From contig NC_069129.1 in the NCBI RefSeq assembly GCF_026914265.1, positions 23,903,743 to 23,967,742 of the forward strand: a stretch of DNA of 64,000 bases, read 5' to 3'. Positions 34,301 through 47,176 of the stretch are shown piece after piece. Origin of the DNA: Mya arenaria (lineage: Eukaryota > Mollusca > Bivalvia > Myida > Myidae). Numbering within the stretch: position 1 is the first letter of the stretch; every line of letters begins with the position of its first letter. The notes under the pieces are model-generated. The model made no database searches and had not been told where the DNA came from. It was given only the letters and a program-made list of their open reading frames with translations. The position numbers and the translations under genes were made by a program.

Positions 34301-35470
34301 CGAGCCATTTTATGCATTTGTTGTGTTTTGTTCTGCTGAAATTTACCCAGTGAAACTCTCGGAGTTACGTAACGCATGATCATAATAACATAGGAATAAC
34401 TCTCCTGTTTTTAAACCTTGAATTAGCCTGAGTTACAGTCAATCATACTTGTTGATTTACACATATATCGTATTAAAGCGTAATTTTATACTTTTGAGAA
34501 TTGTTAAAAATGTTATACCCACTAGGTGGCGTTTATAAGCAAGAACGATTCGTACGCATATGAGTGTACAGGCATTCAGCTTTAGGGATCCGCTACGTTC
34601 ACACCGATTTAATTAATTGTTCAATTTAACAAGAACATGTTTATGGTAAATTGTTTCTATTTTATGTTAGTTAATTATCAAATTTGTTCCCACTTGTCTA
34701 TGAAGAACAAAGCGATATGATGTACTTTTGTACAACTCGATTTCGCACGTATACATGAATATATAAATTGATGTTTTCTTTACAACATTGTTAATGAGCT
34801 TACGGGTGATGAGGTCCGACATATTGTGGTATAATACAAATCCTGTAAATCGGGATGAAAAAAGGTTTCCCCAAAAGGAGGGTTTTATCTCAAGTTTTCC
34901 TCGGACAGTCGACCACATCTTTAAGTTCCAATTTCTATCAAGTGTGTTGTCACCTAAACTTACTTTGCTCATGTTGCAATTTCATGCTATTTATGTTAAT
35001 CGGTTTCCCAAGTGCTTTTCTGAGACTATATGATGTACTGATTTGTAGACAAGCTCCCTCGTTCAGAACTCGTGAATCCCTCGAAGATATTCATGAGAAC
35101 GCAACCGACTGTGTCGACACTTTTATACCCATAGGGCCTAAATAGCCTTTATCTAATACTTAGTATAACAAAAAAAACGCAATTTATTCCTTATGTTTTT
35201 ATAGATATATGCACTACCCAGGTCATTTAAGCGAAACTACATTTATACAGGTCACAAAAGGTCGAGCGGTTCATGCAAAATTAACTCAAATTTAATCGTT
35301 CAGAAAATCAAGTGTGAATGTAAATAAAATGCAATAAGGGAAGCATTGCTATTGTTGCAACACTTCTCAGCAATGACCAATACCATACGTGTATAAAAAT
35401 ACTCATTGCATTTAATATAAAAAGTTTCATACGTGCAGCTGATGTACCACAAAAGGATTTGTCTACAATA
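31330..35470. other. Long spacer downstream of the PAN-mucin gene
   Basis: AT-rich with scattered short frames (for example 32152-32367 and 34667-34972) that lack domains or splice support. A hairpin with arms CCATAACTTTAATG lies at about 32626-32686. No other structure could be supported. Confidence 0.45.
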
Positions 35471-35475
35471 TGACA

Positions 35476-35744
35476 TCAAGCACAATTTCGCTGCCAATAG
35501 GTAAAGAATGGATCTGAAGACCAAGACCCCTCGTTGCCTATCTTGGTGACAGCACTCATGTAGCACTCCAGTATAGAGTCATCATATTCCATTGAGACGC
35601 AGCCAACCGTATCAATACACTGTTGTTGACACGAGGGTACGTCAAAGGCCGGTAAGCTGTAGTAGTCGTACACGCTAAGGTCATTACCAAACACGTAAAA
35701 TCCAAGCGTTCCAGTAAACGTTGTGCCGAAGCCATTGGGACAGC
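35476..35744 (-). CDS. PAN-mucin gene, exon 4: C-terminal PAN-like domain
   Basis: Last exon of the gene that begins at 40910. The acceptor is TTTCTTAAACAG. Two bases complete a Ser codon (A + GC), followed by CPNGFGTTFTG and a Cys-rich domain with VPSCQQQCIDTVGCVSMEY and ILECYMS, ending WQRNCA-stop. The spacing C-x3-C-x5-C and a following C in a hydrophobic strand fits PAN/apple-like folds. An ATTAAA near 35415 on the minus strand could serve as the polyadenylation signal. 88 residues. Confidence 0.75.
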
Positions 35745-37306
35745 CTGTTTAAGAAACATTTGAGAAATGTTAACAAAATTGTTTCTAGTGATATTTCCAA
35801 GGTTTAGAGCACTTGGCATGCACATTATTACATATTTAAGAAATTCCGACGAATGACATAAACTTATCAAATCCCTGATAATATGCATTATATTTTGCAT
35901 TTAAAGATTAGAGTAAATTTTCAGCATGTACGGTGTCATAACATTGTCTCCATATCGCGTAGGTATCCGGAAGGGGGTCGAGCAATACCAATATAAATAT
36001 TTAAATTCGGCGGCTGCTAGCCGAGTGGCATATATAATTAGCCCCAACTACACCCGCCTGCGTCCGCTAATTGAGATTTTTAGACTTTATGATCGAGGAA
36101 GCTTAAGGGAACATTTTGCAGTTCAATTATATCGTTGCAATTTAAATAAACAGGAAAAACGCTTGCTTTTTGGAATAATTAAATGACAAATCTATTTCTT
36201 TGGCCATTAGGTTTGTACAAGTCAACAATGTGGAATTGGCTTCAACTCACAAAAGAGATTAAGCTGATCAGAAAACCTTAATATATGTTTCTGGGATTTT
36301 TTATTTTAAAATGTCGCATTAGATTTAAACTTACGAAGTACAAATGCCACAAATATTTTCTGAAAGACCTAAAATATATATGTCGAACTGTACATGCCAA
36401 TAATATTATATCCGTATACATATGTCGTTTTCCAAGTTATTTTAATCAACAACTGTGACATCGTTTATTATTACCCCCGCACGACATATTGACATACACA
36501 TGATGTCTTTAATTGATTTTGACAGATATTAACATACGATTCAGAATCAGGGCAGATTATAAAATATAAAAATAAAATAATTCTAATTTTAATCAAGGTC
36601 AATGTAAAAGTTTAAGCAAGCTGATAACTCCTACCATATCACAGAACAATTCCGCAATTTTCCATAACAGTATTACCATCACGGCTGAAGAATTAGTAAA
36701 GGAACATTTAACTCCAAGACGGGTAGACAATGGCTCTCGAAACATATGGCAGACACTACGCGTCCATATCCCACTTGTTGTTTTCCTAGCCAAGAATGAC
36801 AGATCCCCGCGCTAAGTATATTGAGCGGAAAGATAACGGGCACCTGCTAGATAGTTAAAAAATTGCGATGCTTTGTTTACAGATAGATCTGAATTTGAGT
36901 TTCGTGAAACACTTGTGCAATATGAGAAAGGTATTGGCTAAAAATAATTTATATGTAACTTTTGTTTTTCCATTTAACAATGCAGTGTTAAATATTGTGG
37001 ATTTACAGTTGAAGAATATATTTTACATTGGTATGAATCAGTCGACTTGTGGCGTTTAGGGAACACAATGATTAACGAAATGTTAAAAAAGTTCCCTATA
37101 CGCGCATTATTGTGGCTAGAATCAAATATACCCATTTCAAACTTCATTTGCGGTAATATCAATATGCCAGATAATGCAATGATACTTACTTTACATTTAT
37201 TTTAAGTTTTTACATGCAACTCATATATCTAAAGTAATTGTGATTTACAGAATATTGACATATACGATCGTTCCAGAAAATATCATTTTATATACAAACT
37301 ACTTAC

Positions 37307-37756
37307 TTGTAACGCAGCTTTTGGTGTCAGCATGATAGCTGTAGCCAGCGACACACTCACACACGACCCCATTCCTGCAGTCGGAGTTGCTAGCTGTGCA
37401 ATCGGCATTCACAAGGCAAATGTATGTAACATCGCCCGGTCCGGGTGGCCCCAGTGTTGTCGTTCCTGGAGCTGCTGTTGTTGTTGGTGCAAGTGTAGTC
37501 GTTGTTGTAGTTGGTACAGGTGTAGTTGTTGTGGTTGTAGTAGGAGCCGATGTAGTAGTTGAGATCGTAGTAGGTACAGATGTGGTAGCTGTGGTCGTAG
37601 AAGGAGGGAGTGTCGTGGTTGTTGTTGTAGTTGGTTCAGGTGTAATTGTAGTGGTTGTGGTTGGTGCAGGTGTAGTAGCGGTGGTTGTAGCTGTAGGTGT
37701 AGTCGTAGTAGTCGTGCTTGGTTCAGGTGTGGTTGTAGTTGTTGTGGTAGGAAAAT
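37307..37756 (-). CDS. PAN-mucin gene, exon 3: Thr-rich stalk and EGF-like cluster
   Basis: Exon bounded by the acceptor TTTGCACATACAG and the donor ACAA|GTAAGT, 450 bp. It starts FPTTTTTTTPEPS; about 105 residues of Thr with Pro, Ala and Ser follow, a typical O-glycosylated mucin stalk. Next come GPPGPGD and a six-Cys module (ICLVNADC, SDC, GVVCEC, KSC) with EGF-like spacing. Entry and exit phases (AT- and -A) match exons 2 and 4. The stalk DNA is an imperfect ACN-rich minisatellite, so length differences between alleles are likely. The Val-rich plus-strand frame across it is an antisense artefact. Confidence 0.8.
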
Positions 37757-38164
37757 CTGTATGTGCAAACAATTATAAAGTAGCATGGCAGTATGGAATT
37801 TTAGGTAGGACAAAATAATTCGTGAAGTAAATGCTAGAAGAGTGACAAAATCTTCAACATTTCAATGTCATTTAGTACATTCGGGCGTTAAACCCACGAA
37901 TTTCTATAGATGTTAAAATTGCTAAACGCTAGTTTAGAGTCTTCAAACACAAAATAAACAAGACGACTTATAAACAGTTATATACGCATTTTAATCGTTT
38001 TTTTCGAACCCAAATAGGGTCATAAGATGTACATTAGAACAGTAATAAAGTTATTAAGTGTTGACAAACTGCTAGTTTAAGCTTGAGTTAAATGTTAAAC
38101 ACAAATTTGAACGCTAAATTTTATGCATTTAAACTTGTAGTGTTAGTTTATTTATATTTCTTTA

Positions 38165-38345
38165 AGTTCGGTTGTTGATACAGCTTTACGGTGATATGAA
38201 TCGCTCTCGAATCAGTTTCCGGGGTAGAAACTAGTATTTGTGTATATTTTGAGAGGCAAAGGGAATCCCTCAAGATCTCCTGGATGAGAGGCGAACACCT
38301 ATACGACAAGGCAACTATCACTCTTAGTTATTGTTCGCATACATT
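38165..38345 (-). mobile_element. SINE family B, diverged copy, in PAN-mucin intron
   Basis: Same strand and order of landmarks as 6826-6990: GGGTAGAAACTAGTATT, a TATATTTTGAGAGGC block and GAGGCGAACACCTATA. The B box is badly decayed. It lies in the intron between exons 2 and 3. Confidence 0.55.
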
Positions 38346-38863
38346 ACAAATTGGAATACCACTTAAGTGTTTTAACACAAAATTAACAGAACTTTATTTT
38401 GATTTACATGCTGGTTTATCACCAACCTTTTCATTGGTCGAGAGACTGTCACGTGACAAACCATAGAAATTCTTAAATCACCGGCAATAGCTATATGTTT
38501 TAACAAACTCGCGCGCGTAACATGACGTAACGTCAGTTGTTTTGTCAATCTCATTAAAATCATATCGTGACGTTCACTTCATTTCATTACGTTTTGTTCA
38601 TACATGTAACGTCGTGAAGCGTGTATTGGGGATCTGATTTTAATGAGATTGTTGTTTTGTACGCTTTGATAAAATTAGCTGGCCGGAAATTGAATAAACG
38701 TCATCTTATAGCATTGAATTCTTTGTCCCTAAAATAGAATTATTGTGCAAAATATTACTTCGTTTCAGTGAAGTTCACTTCCTATAATTTATAATACTCG
38801 ATTAATTTCGTAAACTATATACAATAATTTGGCTATTTTAAAAGTTCGTGTCAGCTTCCATAG

Positions 38864-39199
38864 CATTCAGAGCTCCTCGGCCATTTTTATTGAAAACAAC
38901 CTCGGATGTATGTCGGTACTACATCAGTAGAAGTAGTTCGTAAAATTATATAATTAATTAAATGTAGTGTTTTGGGGCTTGTATTTGTAGATCTAAGTTG
39001 AAATTGATTGTCAGCGAAGCGTATTATTGCAAACATATTTAAGATTCCCAAAAGTTAAGTCATTAAGTTAAATTGCTAAATTGAAATTACTACGCGATCT
39101 ACTTGCAGCTTAGTTAAAGTGTACCGATTACTGACATTGTAAACGGTCCATATACATCCGAGGTTGTTTTCGATAGAAATGGCCGAGGAGCTCCGAATG
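38864..39199 (-). mobile_element. Fold-back element, family 2, copy 2
   Basis: Terminal inverted repeats near CATTCAGAGCTCCTCGGCC and GGCCGAGGAGCTCCGAATG. The middle, read in reverse complement, matches the middle of copy 1 (647-976), including AAGTAGATCGCG and TTAATGACTTAAC. It lies in the intron between exons 2 and 3 of the PAN-mucin gene. Confidence 0.75.
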
Positions 39200-40033
39200 C
39201 TCACATAGCAGGCTTATTTACACTTCGTTACATATAAAGCAAGAAGGCTGGTATCAACAACATATGCTGGTGCTATTGCACAAAACAAACAGGACTATTA
39301 CATAATAGTATATACCTTACATAAAACTGTTCCTTCCTTACTTATATAAATGACAGCGGATCTTTATTTGAAACCGTTCTTTTCAACATTTATTTTAGCG
39401 GGCATGATAACATATTAGGTACCGGTCACTGTATTTTATAAGATCCACTGAAGCATAGTTGTGTGTAACCGCTGAGTTGACTTTACATGGGAGATAAGTG
39501 TGAATGATTTTTTTCTTATTTTGCATAATAAGATGTTTTACCATGTATTTATGTTCCAAGCTATTAAGTACGTTATAATGTAAGAAATAGTACTGGCTTT
39601 TTTTAACTTCCTGACCTTAAATACCTTCGAATCAGCACAGAAAAAGGTAAATAATGACGATGAAAAAACTATTTGAGAACGGTTTCTTCAAGGGCCGGAA
39701 ATAGAATTGACAGCTACGTCATCAGTTGTCAAAACTTTGCGAGAGGGGCGTTCCACGGGTAGTGGCGTTAAGAACTCTCTTTTAAAAAAGTTTTTTTTTG
39801 TTTTAAAATAAAATAAAAATACCAATAAAAACTTAAATAAGCATTAAATCGTGATCATAGAAAAACTATGCGTTCACTCGTGGCAAATATGTTTTGATTT
39901 TACTCGTAAAGTAAAATACGATCTTACACTAAAATCAACAAATATCCACAATATCTTTTCTGATTTTAAAAAAATTCTTCATTTATAGCCACATTTTTTT
40001 TAAATGATTAAAAAAGTTAATGTGTGTACTCAC

Positions 40034-40097
40034 AACATTTCGGCGAGCAGTGTCCGATTGTGAGACAATTTGCGTGGTTTCTGAACGTATCGGCCAT
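40034..40097 (-). CDS. PAN-mucin gene, exon 2: short Cys linker
   Basis: A 64-bp exon between the acceptor CCCCTTTTTTCAG and the donor TGTT|GTGAGT. It encodes MADTFRNHANCLTIGHCSPK and Cys, in phase 0 after exon 1. One spare base joins exon 3 (T + AT = Tyr). The four Cys in exon 2 and its surroundings may close disulfides with the first PAN-like domain. It is too short to be recognised alone; it is called because of its splice sites and exact phase fit. Confidence 0.65.
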
Positions 40098-40589
40098 CTG
40101 AAAAAAGGGGTTACTTTAACAAGGAATGACGAAAACTCGTATTTTATTTTCTCAGCATATGGATGGACATAAAAATATTGAAAAAAGAATACTCTTTTAT
40201 ACGAATGATCGCACTACTGTAAACAATACAATGTGTTCGACAGAACAAGGAAAACGATCATTTGGACATAAAGGTTATTACATACCTTGACTTTGTTTAC
40301 AAGTAACTTTTAAAAAATTGCTCTCGCTCAATGACCTCGGTTAAATTACCCAAGTTATATTTTTATGACACATATAATGAAAATAATGTTCGTAGTATGC
40401 ACTGAAATACACCATTTGATATCAGTTTTCTTTCATGGGCAGGAGTCTCTCACCCAAACATCACATATAAATTTTATAATTATCTTTGGTATCAGGTGAG
40501 AAGGACGCACATAGAGTTACACCTCAATATAACACACCATAAAACGTCAAATTCAGAAACTACTCCTGCATACGTATTATTATCCTTAC

Positions 40590-40910
40590 CGGAATCATGT
40601 CCCCAACTTCTACGTCATAATACCGGAATCCAGGTCGGGCAACCAGCCCTTCACTTCCTTCGCAGACGAACGTCGCGTGTAGTTCGCATTGGTTTCCGCC
40701 AAAATTGAATGACGTACAATTATGTCGTCTGCAGCCCTCCATGCATTTTAATCGGCTCACACCCGTTGATATGATGATTGCTGCGCCGGAAATGCCCTTA
40801 TCCGAAAGGGGAATGCTGCGTGCGACTCCATACTGAATGGTTTGCGAGTTTGTGAGACGTAACAATAAAATTGCACAAACAAGTATACTATTTGCTTTTT
40901 CGTTAGTCAT
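40590..40910 (-). CDS. Secreted PAN-mucin-EGF-PAN protein, exon 1
   Basis: First exon of a four-exon gene (40910-40590, 40097-40034, 37756-37307, 35744-35476), about 367 residues. The N-terminus is a clear signal peptide (hydrophobic residues 9-18, likely cut near residue 22). A PAN/apple-like segment follows with RLKCMEGCRRHNCTSFNF (53-70), NQCELH and FVCEGSEG. The exon ends at CCG|GTAAGG in phase 0. No transmembrane helix or GPI signal is seen in the spliced protein, so it is probably secreted. PAN-like domains bind protein or carbohydrate, so a matrix, mucus or lectin-like role is plausible, but no specific function can be assigned. A TTTAAAATA stretch near 40955 is a weak TATA candidate. 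Confidence 0.8.
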
Positions 40911-41998
40911 ATTCAGAGCCTGTTTCAGAATAAATCCTGCGACCTGCCCGAGTTTATTTTAAAGATAAATTGGACTCCTCTTCGCTACTCATAATCTTTT
41001 TTCGTAATGATGAACTATTCCATGTTGATACAATGTTTTGACACTTTAAATTACATTCCATATTGGTCTAGCGAAGGAAGAAAGTCATTGTTATATACAA
41101 TGAATATTCTGAACTCTAGGGAATGAATAGTTAAAACACATATAATTAGTGTCAGTCCATCAATACCTTTGCACTTATTTCATTATGGATTCTAATTCAC
41201 GAAAAGTTTACCATGCTTTTATAACAATATCCTCTCACATCCCACTTTTATTTGGAATTTATTGTGAAAAAGTTAGTTCATCGATCCAATACTGAAATCA
41301 TGGTTTGATTAAAATATTAATATCCATAGTAAAGAGGAATATCGCATCTGCATCATAATTGATTATACGTTTGCAAAAAGAACAACCTTATAATGTAATC
41401 AAAGCAAATGGATTTGAGCAATGTTTTTCTCACCGCTTTTCCAGTAACTGAAAGGTACTTCGCCTGTTCTGAATAAAAAGTTCCATGTCGCTAGTTTTGA
41501 TACAGAACATATTTATTCAATTTCCGTAACATCATAATATTGTTGTTCAGTCATTGAATAAGAGTAACGGGTAGTCGCATATCCAAGATAAATGTAACAT
41601 GTTTATTGTTGATTAGAAATGTACGAAATTAATCAATGTCAGGCAAATTGGCAATGACCTGTTATAGTTTTTACATGATGTGCCAACTTATTTAGAATAG
41701 CAAACGTAAATAATATTTGAGACGGTGATCAACTGGGGAAAATAAGACGTCTATTTATTTATGCGAATCAAGTTGCAAAACGGGCTAAAGGAATTTGACC
41801 TGATACATTTAATACGAATCATATTCTGCGAAAAGGCATCACCCTTTGTCAGCTGATGGTGTGATTGTTATTCAAAACGGTATGGAACTAATTAATGTCA
41901 GGAAAGGTAGCAATGACCTGTTTCAGTTTTCACAAATTGTGTTAACTTGTCCCGACTTTCATTCCATTTCATGGCAAACATAAATAATTTACTATTTA
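40911..41998. other. Upstream region of the PAN-mucin gene
   Basis: Likely promoter next to 40911. Beyond that AT-rich, with no repeat or exon recognised. Confidence 0.4.
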
Positions 41999-42367
41999 CC
42001 TTAAAGCTGCACTCTCACAGATTGAACGTTTTGACAACTTTTTTTATTTTTTCTCTTGGAACGAGCAAATTTTTGCGTACATATCTGCAAACTAATGATA
42101 AAAGACTGCTGACAAAAGATCAGATCGCAGCTTTACATATTTCCGTCCCCAAATTGATGTGTAATGCATTTTTCGTAAACCGTTAGAAACGGTTAAAGCC
42201 ATAAAACATGAAATTTGGAATGGAAATATGAAGATCTGCGATCTGATCTTTTGTCAGCAGTCTTTCATCACTGGTAAGCAGATATTTACTCATTTTTTTC
42301 TAATTCCAAGACAAAAAATAAAAAAAAGTTGAAAACACGGTAAATCTGTGAGAGTGCAGCTTTAAGG
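41999..42367. mobile_element. TTAA-flanked fold-back element, intact copy
   Basis: A nearly full-length palindrome. The ends are AGCTGCACTCTCACAG and its reverse complement, each preceded or followed by TTAA (42001-42004 and 42362-42365). An inner inverted pair, AGACTGCTGACAAAAGATCAG and its complement, faces across a centre with GTTAGAAACGGTTAA. TTAA duplication is typical of piggyBac and Kolobok groups. Non-coding. Other copies are at 10054 and 28615; a diverged possible relative starts at 48221. Confidence 0.85.
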
Positions 42368-45211
42368 ATAATAATACACTATGAGCACATGTATATGTGT
42401 GCCATAGACAGGATACTTAAATCGGGCTTGTTATTGACAGCACACATCTATTGCATATACTATTAAAGCGCATGTACAATACTTTAATGAAAATGGTAAG
42501 TAAAAACGGTTAACGCAATTTAAGAAATACACGTTTGAATTGCAGAGCACAATACATGTGCGTAAGCAATTTCTGTTTAAAATCCATTTTTTATTCAAAT
42601 TGTCCACTAATAAAACATTTCGCTTAATCGGCAATCAAACTTCACACCTGCTCTCAAAGATGTGCGTAAAAACCAAAATATGAAATGGAAAAAAAAACCT
42701 CTCGAAAACTGCACCATACACACCTTGCATCGAGTATGAACACATAATTCACTTATGCTGTGTATATTCAATTTTAACAAATACAGATCGACATCAAATT
42801 TATTGTAGGTTTATAGATAATGTCCATATTTCGAACTGTTAATGTTTAAGCACACTCGAACACTTGAATGGCTGAACTGCGCAAACAAAGTCCTAAATCA
42901 TGGCAATGTGAATATACCCATTGGAGCTTGAGATGTCTGTCACTTTTAGCGTGAATTATGTCGGCGGCCGCTTCATTAGTTCAAAACCCTAACAGGGAGG
43001 AGCATTGAACACGATATATTCCGTCCATAAGGTAATGTCGACGCTGAATGATTGCTTCAACTGAAACGAAACTAATTTAACCATTGAGACACATGTTATA
43101 TACGATTCATTTGAGCTGTACCGATTCATTTGAGCTGTACCGACATGTGGCATTCTTTCTCAGCATTATTAACTGGTTCCCTACAAATATCAGAAAAAAC
43201 TCTACATTAATGTATTAATAATGTTCTAGTAAATGCAAAAACTGAAAAGGTTAATCTGCATGAGACAGGATTTAAACATGATATATGCAACACAAATTCA
43301 ATGTATGGACATTCAAAGTCAGAGAATATTTTTAAATACGATGTTTATTTTTTTCCGTCTGTCTGAGCGTCAATAACCAATTCAATACAAATGGTCCACA
43401 AGGAAACCTTATTTACGCACGAACAGCCAAACCAGTTCTAATTCTGTACCGCAGATATAATAAATACACTTATTCAGCATATCATGCATACATGGTATTT
43501 GAGACGATACAAGTTTGTATTTATTCTATTTTAGAAATTGCTATTTCTTCAAGGAGTAAACTCAGGAGAACGGACTTCGCATCACATTATCGACAGAGGG
43601 AGACAATGGGACTATTTTGACATGAAATACGCTCGACAAATGACATTGCTTCGGTAGTTTAGTTTATGAAAACTTTTTACTTTTATACATATCTTCATGT
43701 GCTTTCAGTGGAAATGGGAAAATGTGACCAGGATTACGTGAGAAAGCCGTTAACGAGATTGCTCGAGGGATAATGTTACGATCAGTGCCGGAAAAATAGT
43801 ATTGATACCTTTTCTTGCATACCATTGACTCCTTAATTTGATAAAAATTGATGTTAACACAGTGTTTTTACATTTCATCAAAACACACATACGTCGATGA
43901 CTTTACTGACGTCATGACGCACGGTAGTTTGAACAATATTATAACAAATGCGGTGTCCATGTGTGGGTTGGTGCTCTTAATAGATTACCAGTCATTTGAA
44001 TTCCGCGATTGAAAATAACACGGCGTAAAAATCAACACCACTTTACAATTAATCACCAGCAGCGCATCGAAAAAGGAAACCTTTTATCGTGATAAATACG
44101 TTTTTAATGCGTATTGGACAATCGATGTCCCCATTCAGTCAGGACGATAGGAGGTGCGTGCAATGTTCTTTTGTATGTTTACCGGGTAGGTAACCTTCGA
44201 AAGCAATTGCCCCATCAACAAACGTTTAATGATATCGTTTCGATCAAATTGCTTCTCCGGAGTGATCATTCTTGTTTCATTCGTTATAAGTTTCAAGGTC
44301 CACAATTGAGCATATGAATCAAAGTGACAACATATAGGTTAACGTTTAATGGATACACAAAAGAAACGTATTAATTTTATTTTTTATTATTCTAATTTTG
44401 ATATACAGCCAAAGATGTGTTTGCCGTCCATTATGTAGGCCTAGACAATATTCAGTTTAATTAATTACAATCTAGGGAAAGAATAATTTAAAAAAAAAAT
44501 ACCGCGGCATTTGTGTAATTTCAAAAAAAAGTTAAGAGTTAAGAGTTTAACCATTTTGAATCATATTTTGGTTTTAATTTATGGTAAGTCCTTTTTGAAT
44601 CTTTGTTGATCGCAAGCATACCAGACATAATTATAGGACTATGTTTTTACTCTTTAGTTTTATTCTCGAAAGTAATAAATACTTGTGTTTCGAGTAAATA
44701 TGTTTAAAAGGAATTCGTGTTATATGTCGTGACTAGTTTTCTTCGCTGGTTCATGATTCTAATCAAAAATCAACGTAAAGGTAGCACGAAAAATCATAAG
44801 CACACAGCAGCAAAGCATACCATTGATGTTCTGGTTGGGTTTGAACGATTCATTTATCGGCTTCTATTGAAGACAAATTTAAGCAGATTTTTTTGTGAAT
44901 GAGATTGAAATCCTTGATTGAAAGTGGATGATTAAGGCTATTTTACATTTAAGAAAACGCAAGTTGACTATGCCAACCTTTTAATTTACCGAAAGGGGAA
45001 AATGATCATGATTTACCGATTTATGCATTTGTTACTATAACAAAGATTGCGGAATGTTGATGTGATGTTTTTTCAGAGCAGGAGTGCTTTATAAATCAGA
45101 TGAGGGTGAAACAAGATCTGTCACACTTTGTGACGAATGTCCCCGAATGTGACAATGACCTTTGAACAATGGCAGTACATAAAAAAGGAAGAACAATAGC
45201 AATAAAATGTC
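42368..45211. other. Spacer without recognised genes
   Basis: AT-rich. Contains one small tandem duplication of 19 bp (unit CGATTCATTTGAGCTGTAC) near 43103-43141. Near 45108 ATCTGTCACACTTTGTGACG resembles the start of an interspersed mollusc-type repeat. No exon supported. Confidence 0.45.
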
Positions 45212-45411
45212 CACCGTGTCTAACCAATATGGCTCGTGCATTTGCAAGACCACGGTCATGGCTCTGTTCTAACCAACATAGCTGGTGCGTCTGCAAGACC
45301 CCTTCGCCTTATGTCTAAACAACATGGCTGGTGCATTTGCAAGACCACATGACATTATGTCTAACCAATATGGCTGGTGCATTTGCAAGACGTCATAGCA
45401 TTATGTCTAAC
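45212..45411 (+). repeat. 46-50-bp minisatellite, left half
   Basis: About four units with the landmarks TAACCAATATGGCTGGTGC and ATTTGCAAGACCAC. The array is interrupted at 45411 by a LINE and resumes at 47187. Confidence 0.85.
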
Positions 45412-46581
45412 TATATTTGATTGGATTGATGGAATTGACAATGGAAACTATGTAGGTGCTCTCTTTCTTGATTTACGAAAGGCGTTCGATCTAGTAGATC
45501 ACCAAATACATATACATAAATTGAAATTATACAACTTTAGTGATAATTCCGTCCAACTGATAACTTCATATTTGAAAGATAGACACCAAATTGTAAAGTT
45601 CGGGGATTCCCAATCTTCACGAAGATGTATAAGGTCTGGAGTTCCTCAAGGATCCATTCTTGGTCCTATTTTTTTTCTTATATATATTAATGACATAACC
45701 TTTGAAATTGAAAATTCCATGATTGACTTATATGCTGATGATACTACACTATATGCAAAAAATTCAAATATGCAGGAAATTGAACGTACGTTGCAAATAA
45801 ATTTAGATATGGTATCGGATTGGTTTAAAGTAAACAACATGGCAATACATAAAAAAAAAACTAATTGCATGTTGTTGGGTTCAAATGCAAAATTAAGAAA
45901 TGCATGTGCACTCAATTTATTCGTAGACAAAGTACTAATTGAAAATGTAACTTCGAAGAAATTGCTTGGAATTATTATTGATTCATCATTGTCGTGGAAT
46001 CTGCAAGTTGAATTTGTCTGCAAGAAAGTAATTGCAAAGATAGCCCTTTTAAAAAGACTCAATTATTTTTTAACGGATCAAATGAGACAATTGTTTTATA
46101 AATCGTATATATACTTCCTATCTTTGACTATTGTTGTAGCGTTTGGGGGAAAAGTAAGCAAACGTATATGAGAAGAATCACCTTGCTTCAAAAAAGAGCT
46201 GCAAAAATTATTCTCTTTAAGCCTATTAGAACGCCATCGCATGAATTATTTAAAAAATTAGAATGGCTTCAATTTGAATACCGTTGCAGATATCAAACGG
46301 CTGTTATGGTATTTAAATCTATTAATAATCTTACACCGAGTTACATAAGAGACATTATTAAGATATCTAGCAACACAAGATATGGATTACGATCTTCCAC
46401 GCGACAAGACATTGCTCACTTTCGACATAAAACACAATACAAGAAACACTCGTTTGCATGCTACAGTGGGAAAGTTTGGAATTTTTTACCAGAAGAAATA
46501 CGTAAGTCTAACACGGAAGAGACATTTAAAACCCGCTGTAAGAAGTTCTATTTACATCATCAATCGCAAAATCCGTTGTAA
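45412..46581 (+). pseudogene. Reverse transcriptase remnant of the LINE
   Basis: The first frame (to 46171) shows RT motifs: GALFLDLRKAFDLVDH (palm motif A), SGVPQGSILGPIFFLIYIND (motif B), LYADDTTLY (catalytic YADD, motif C) and LGIIIDSSLSW. The frame then shifts in the TATATATA stretch at 46104-46113, consistent with an extra dinucleotide. The C-terminal part continues in another frame (46168-46581: LLQKRAAKIIL, LEWLQFEYRCRYQ). The motif pattern fits the CR1/L2/Jockey-like group; the clade is not certain. Truncated and frameshifted, therefore inactive. Confidence 0.85.
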
Positions 46582-47106
46582 AAATTAAATGCATAATTCC
46601 ATGCATACCACAGGTATAGTTTATATGTATGTATTTGTTGAGTAAGGTGTTAAATAAATGTGTGACTGTCCTACTTACTCAATTAAACAATTTTGATGAG
46701 TTTTCTTGTTAACATTTAGGTACAAATTGATGTATTATTAAGCATTGATGTGTTAAATGAATGTATTATATTCATGTTTCTTTATGTTTTCATATTACAT
46801 TTTAATACGTACCTTTCTGAAATCCCATTCTAAGCATTTTACATGTTAAAACGATCATTAATTCTAATTATAGGCCATGACAAAAAAATGTAATAATGCT
46901 TTTTTAACAATATGTATTTTTGCGGTATTGTTCAAAATGTGTTTTTCACATTTGTGTTTTGAGTATTAATTATTTGCATCACATCTTAGTTAGTGTGTGT
47001 GTGTGTGTCTGTGTATGTTCTTTCAGAAGGCCGCATTGTAAATAAGACGTGTGTTATGTTTTTCATAATATGATGCATATGTCTTAATGTGTTACCTATA
47101 AATAAA

Positions 47107-47107
<1 letters not shown>

Positions 47108-47176
<69 letters not shown>

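Noticed and set aside
35926..36186. Plus-strand frame of 86 residues
   Set aside because: Lies in the intron between exons 3 and 4 of the PAN-mucin gene; no domain, splice or repeat evidence.
37332..37818. Val-rich plus-strand frame and Leu/Gln-rich minus frame over the mucin exon
   Set aside because: Antisense and out-of-frame readings of the Thr codon repeat. The minus frame with matching splice phases explains the region.
45646..46062. Minus-strand frame of 138 residues across the LINE
   Set aside because: Antisense to a frame with clear RT motifs (YADD, GVPQGS).
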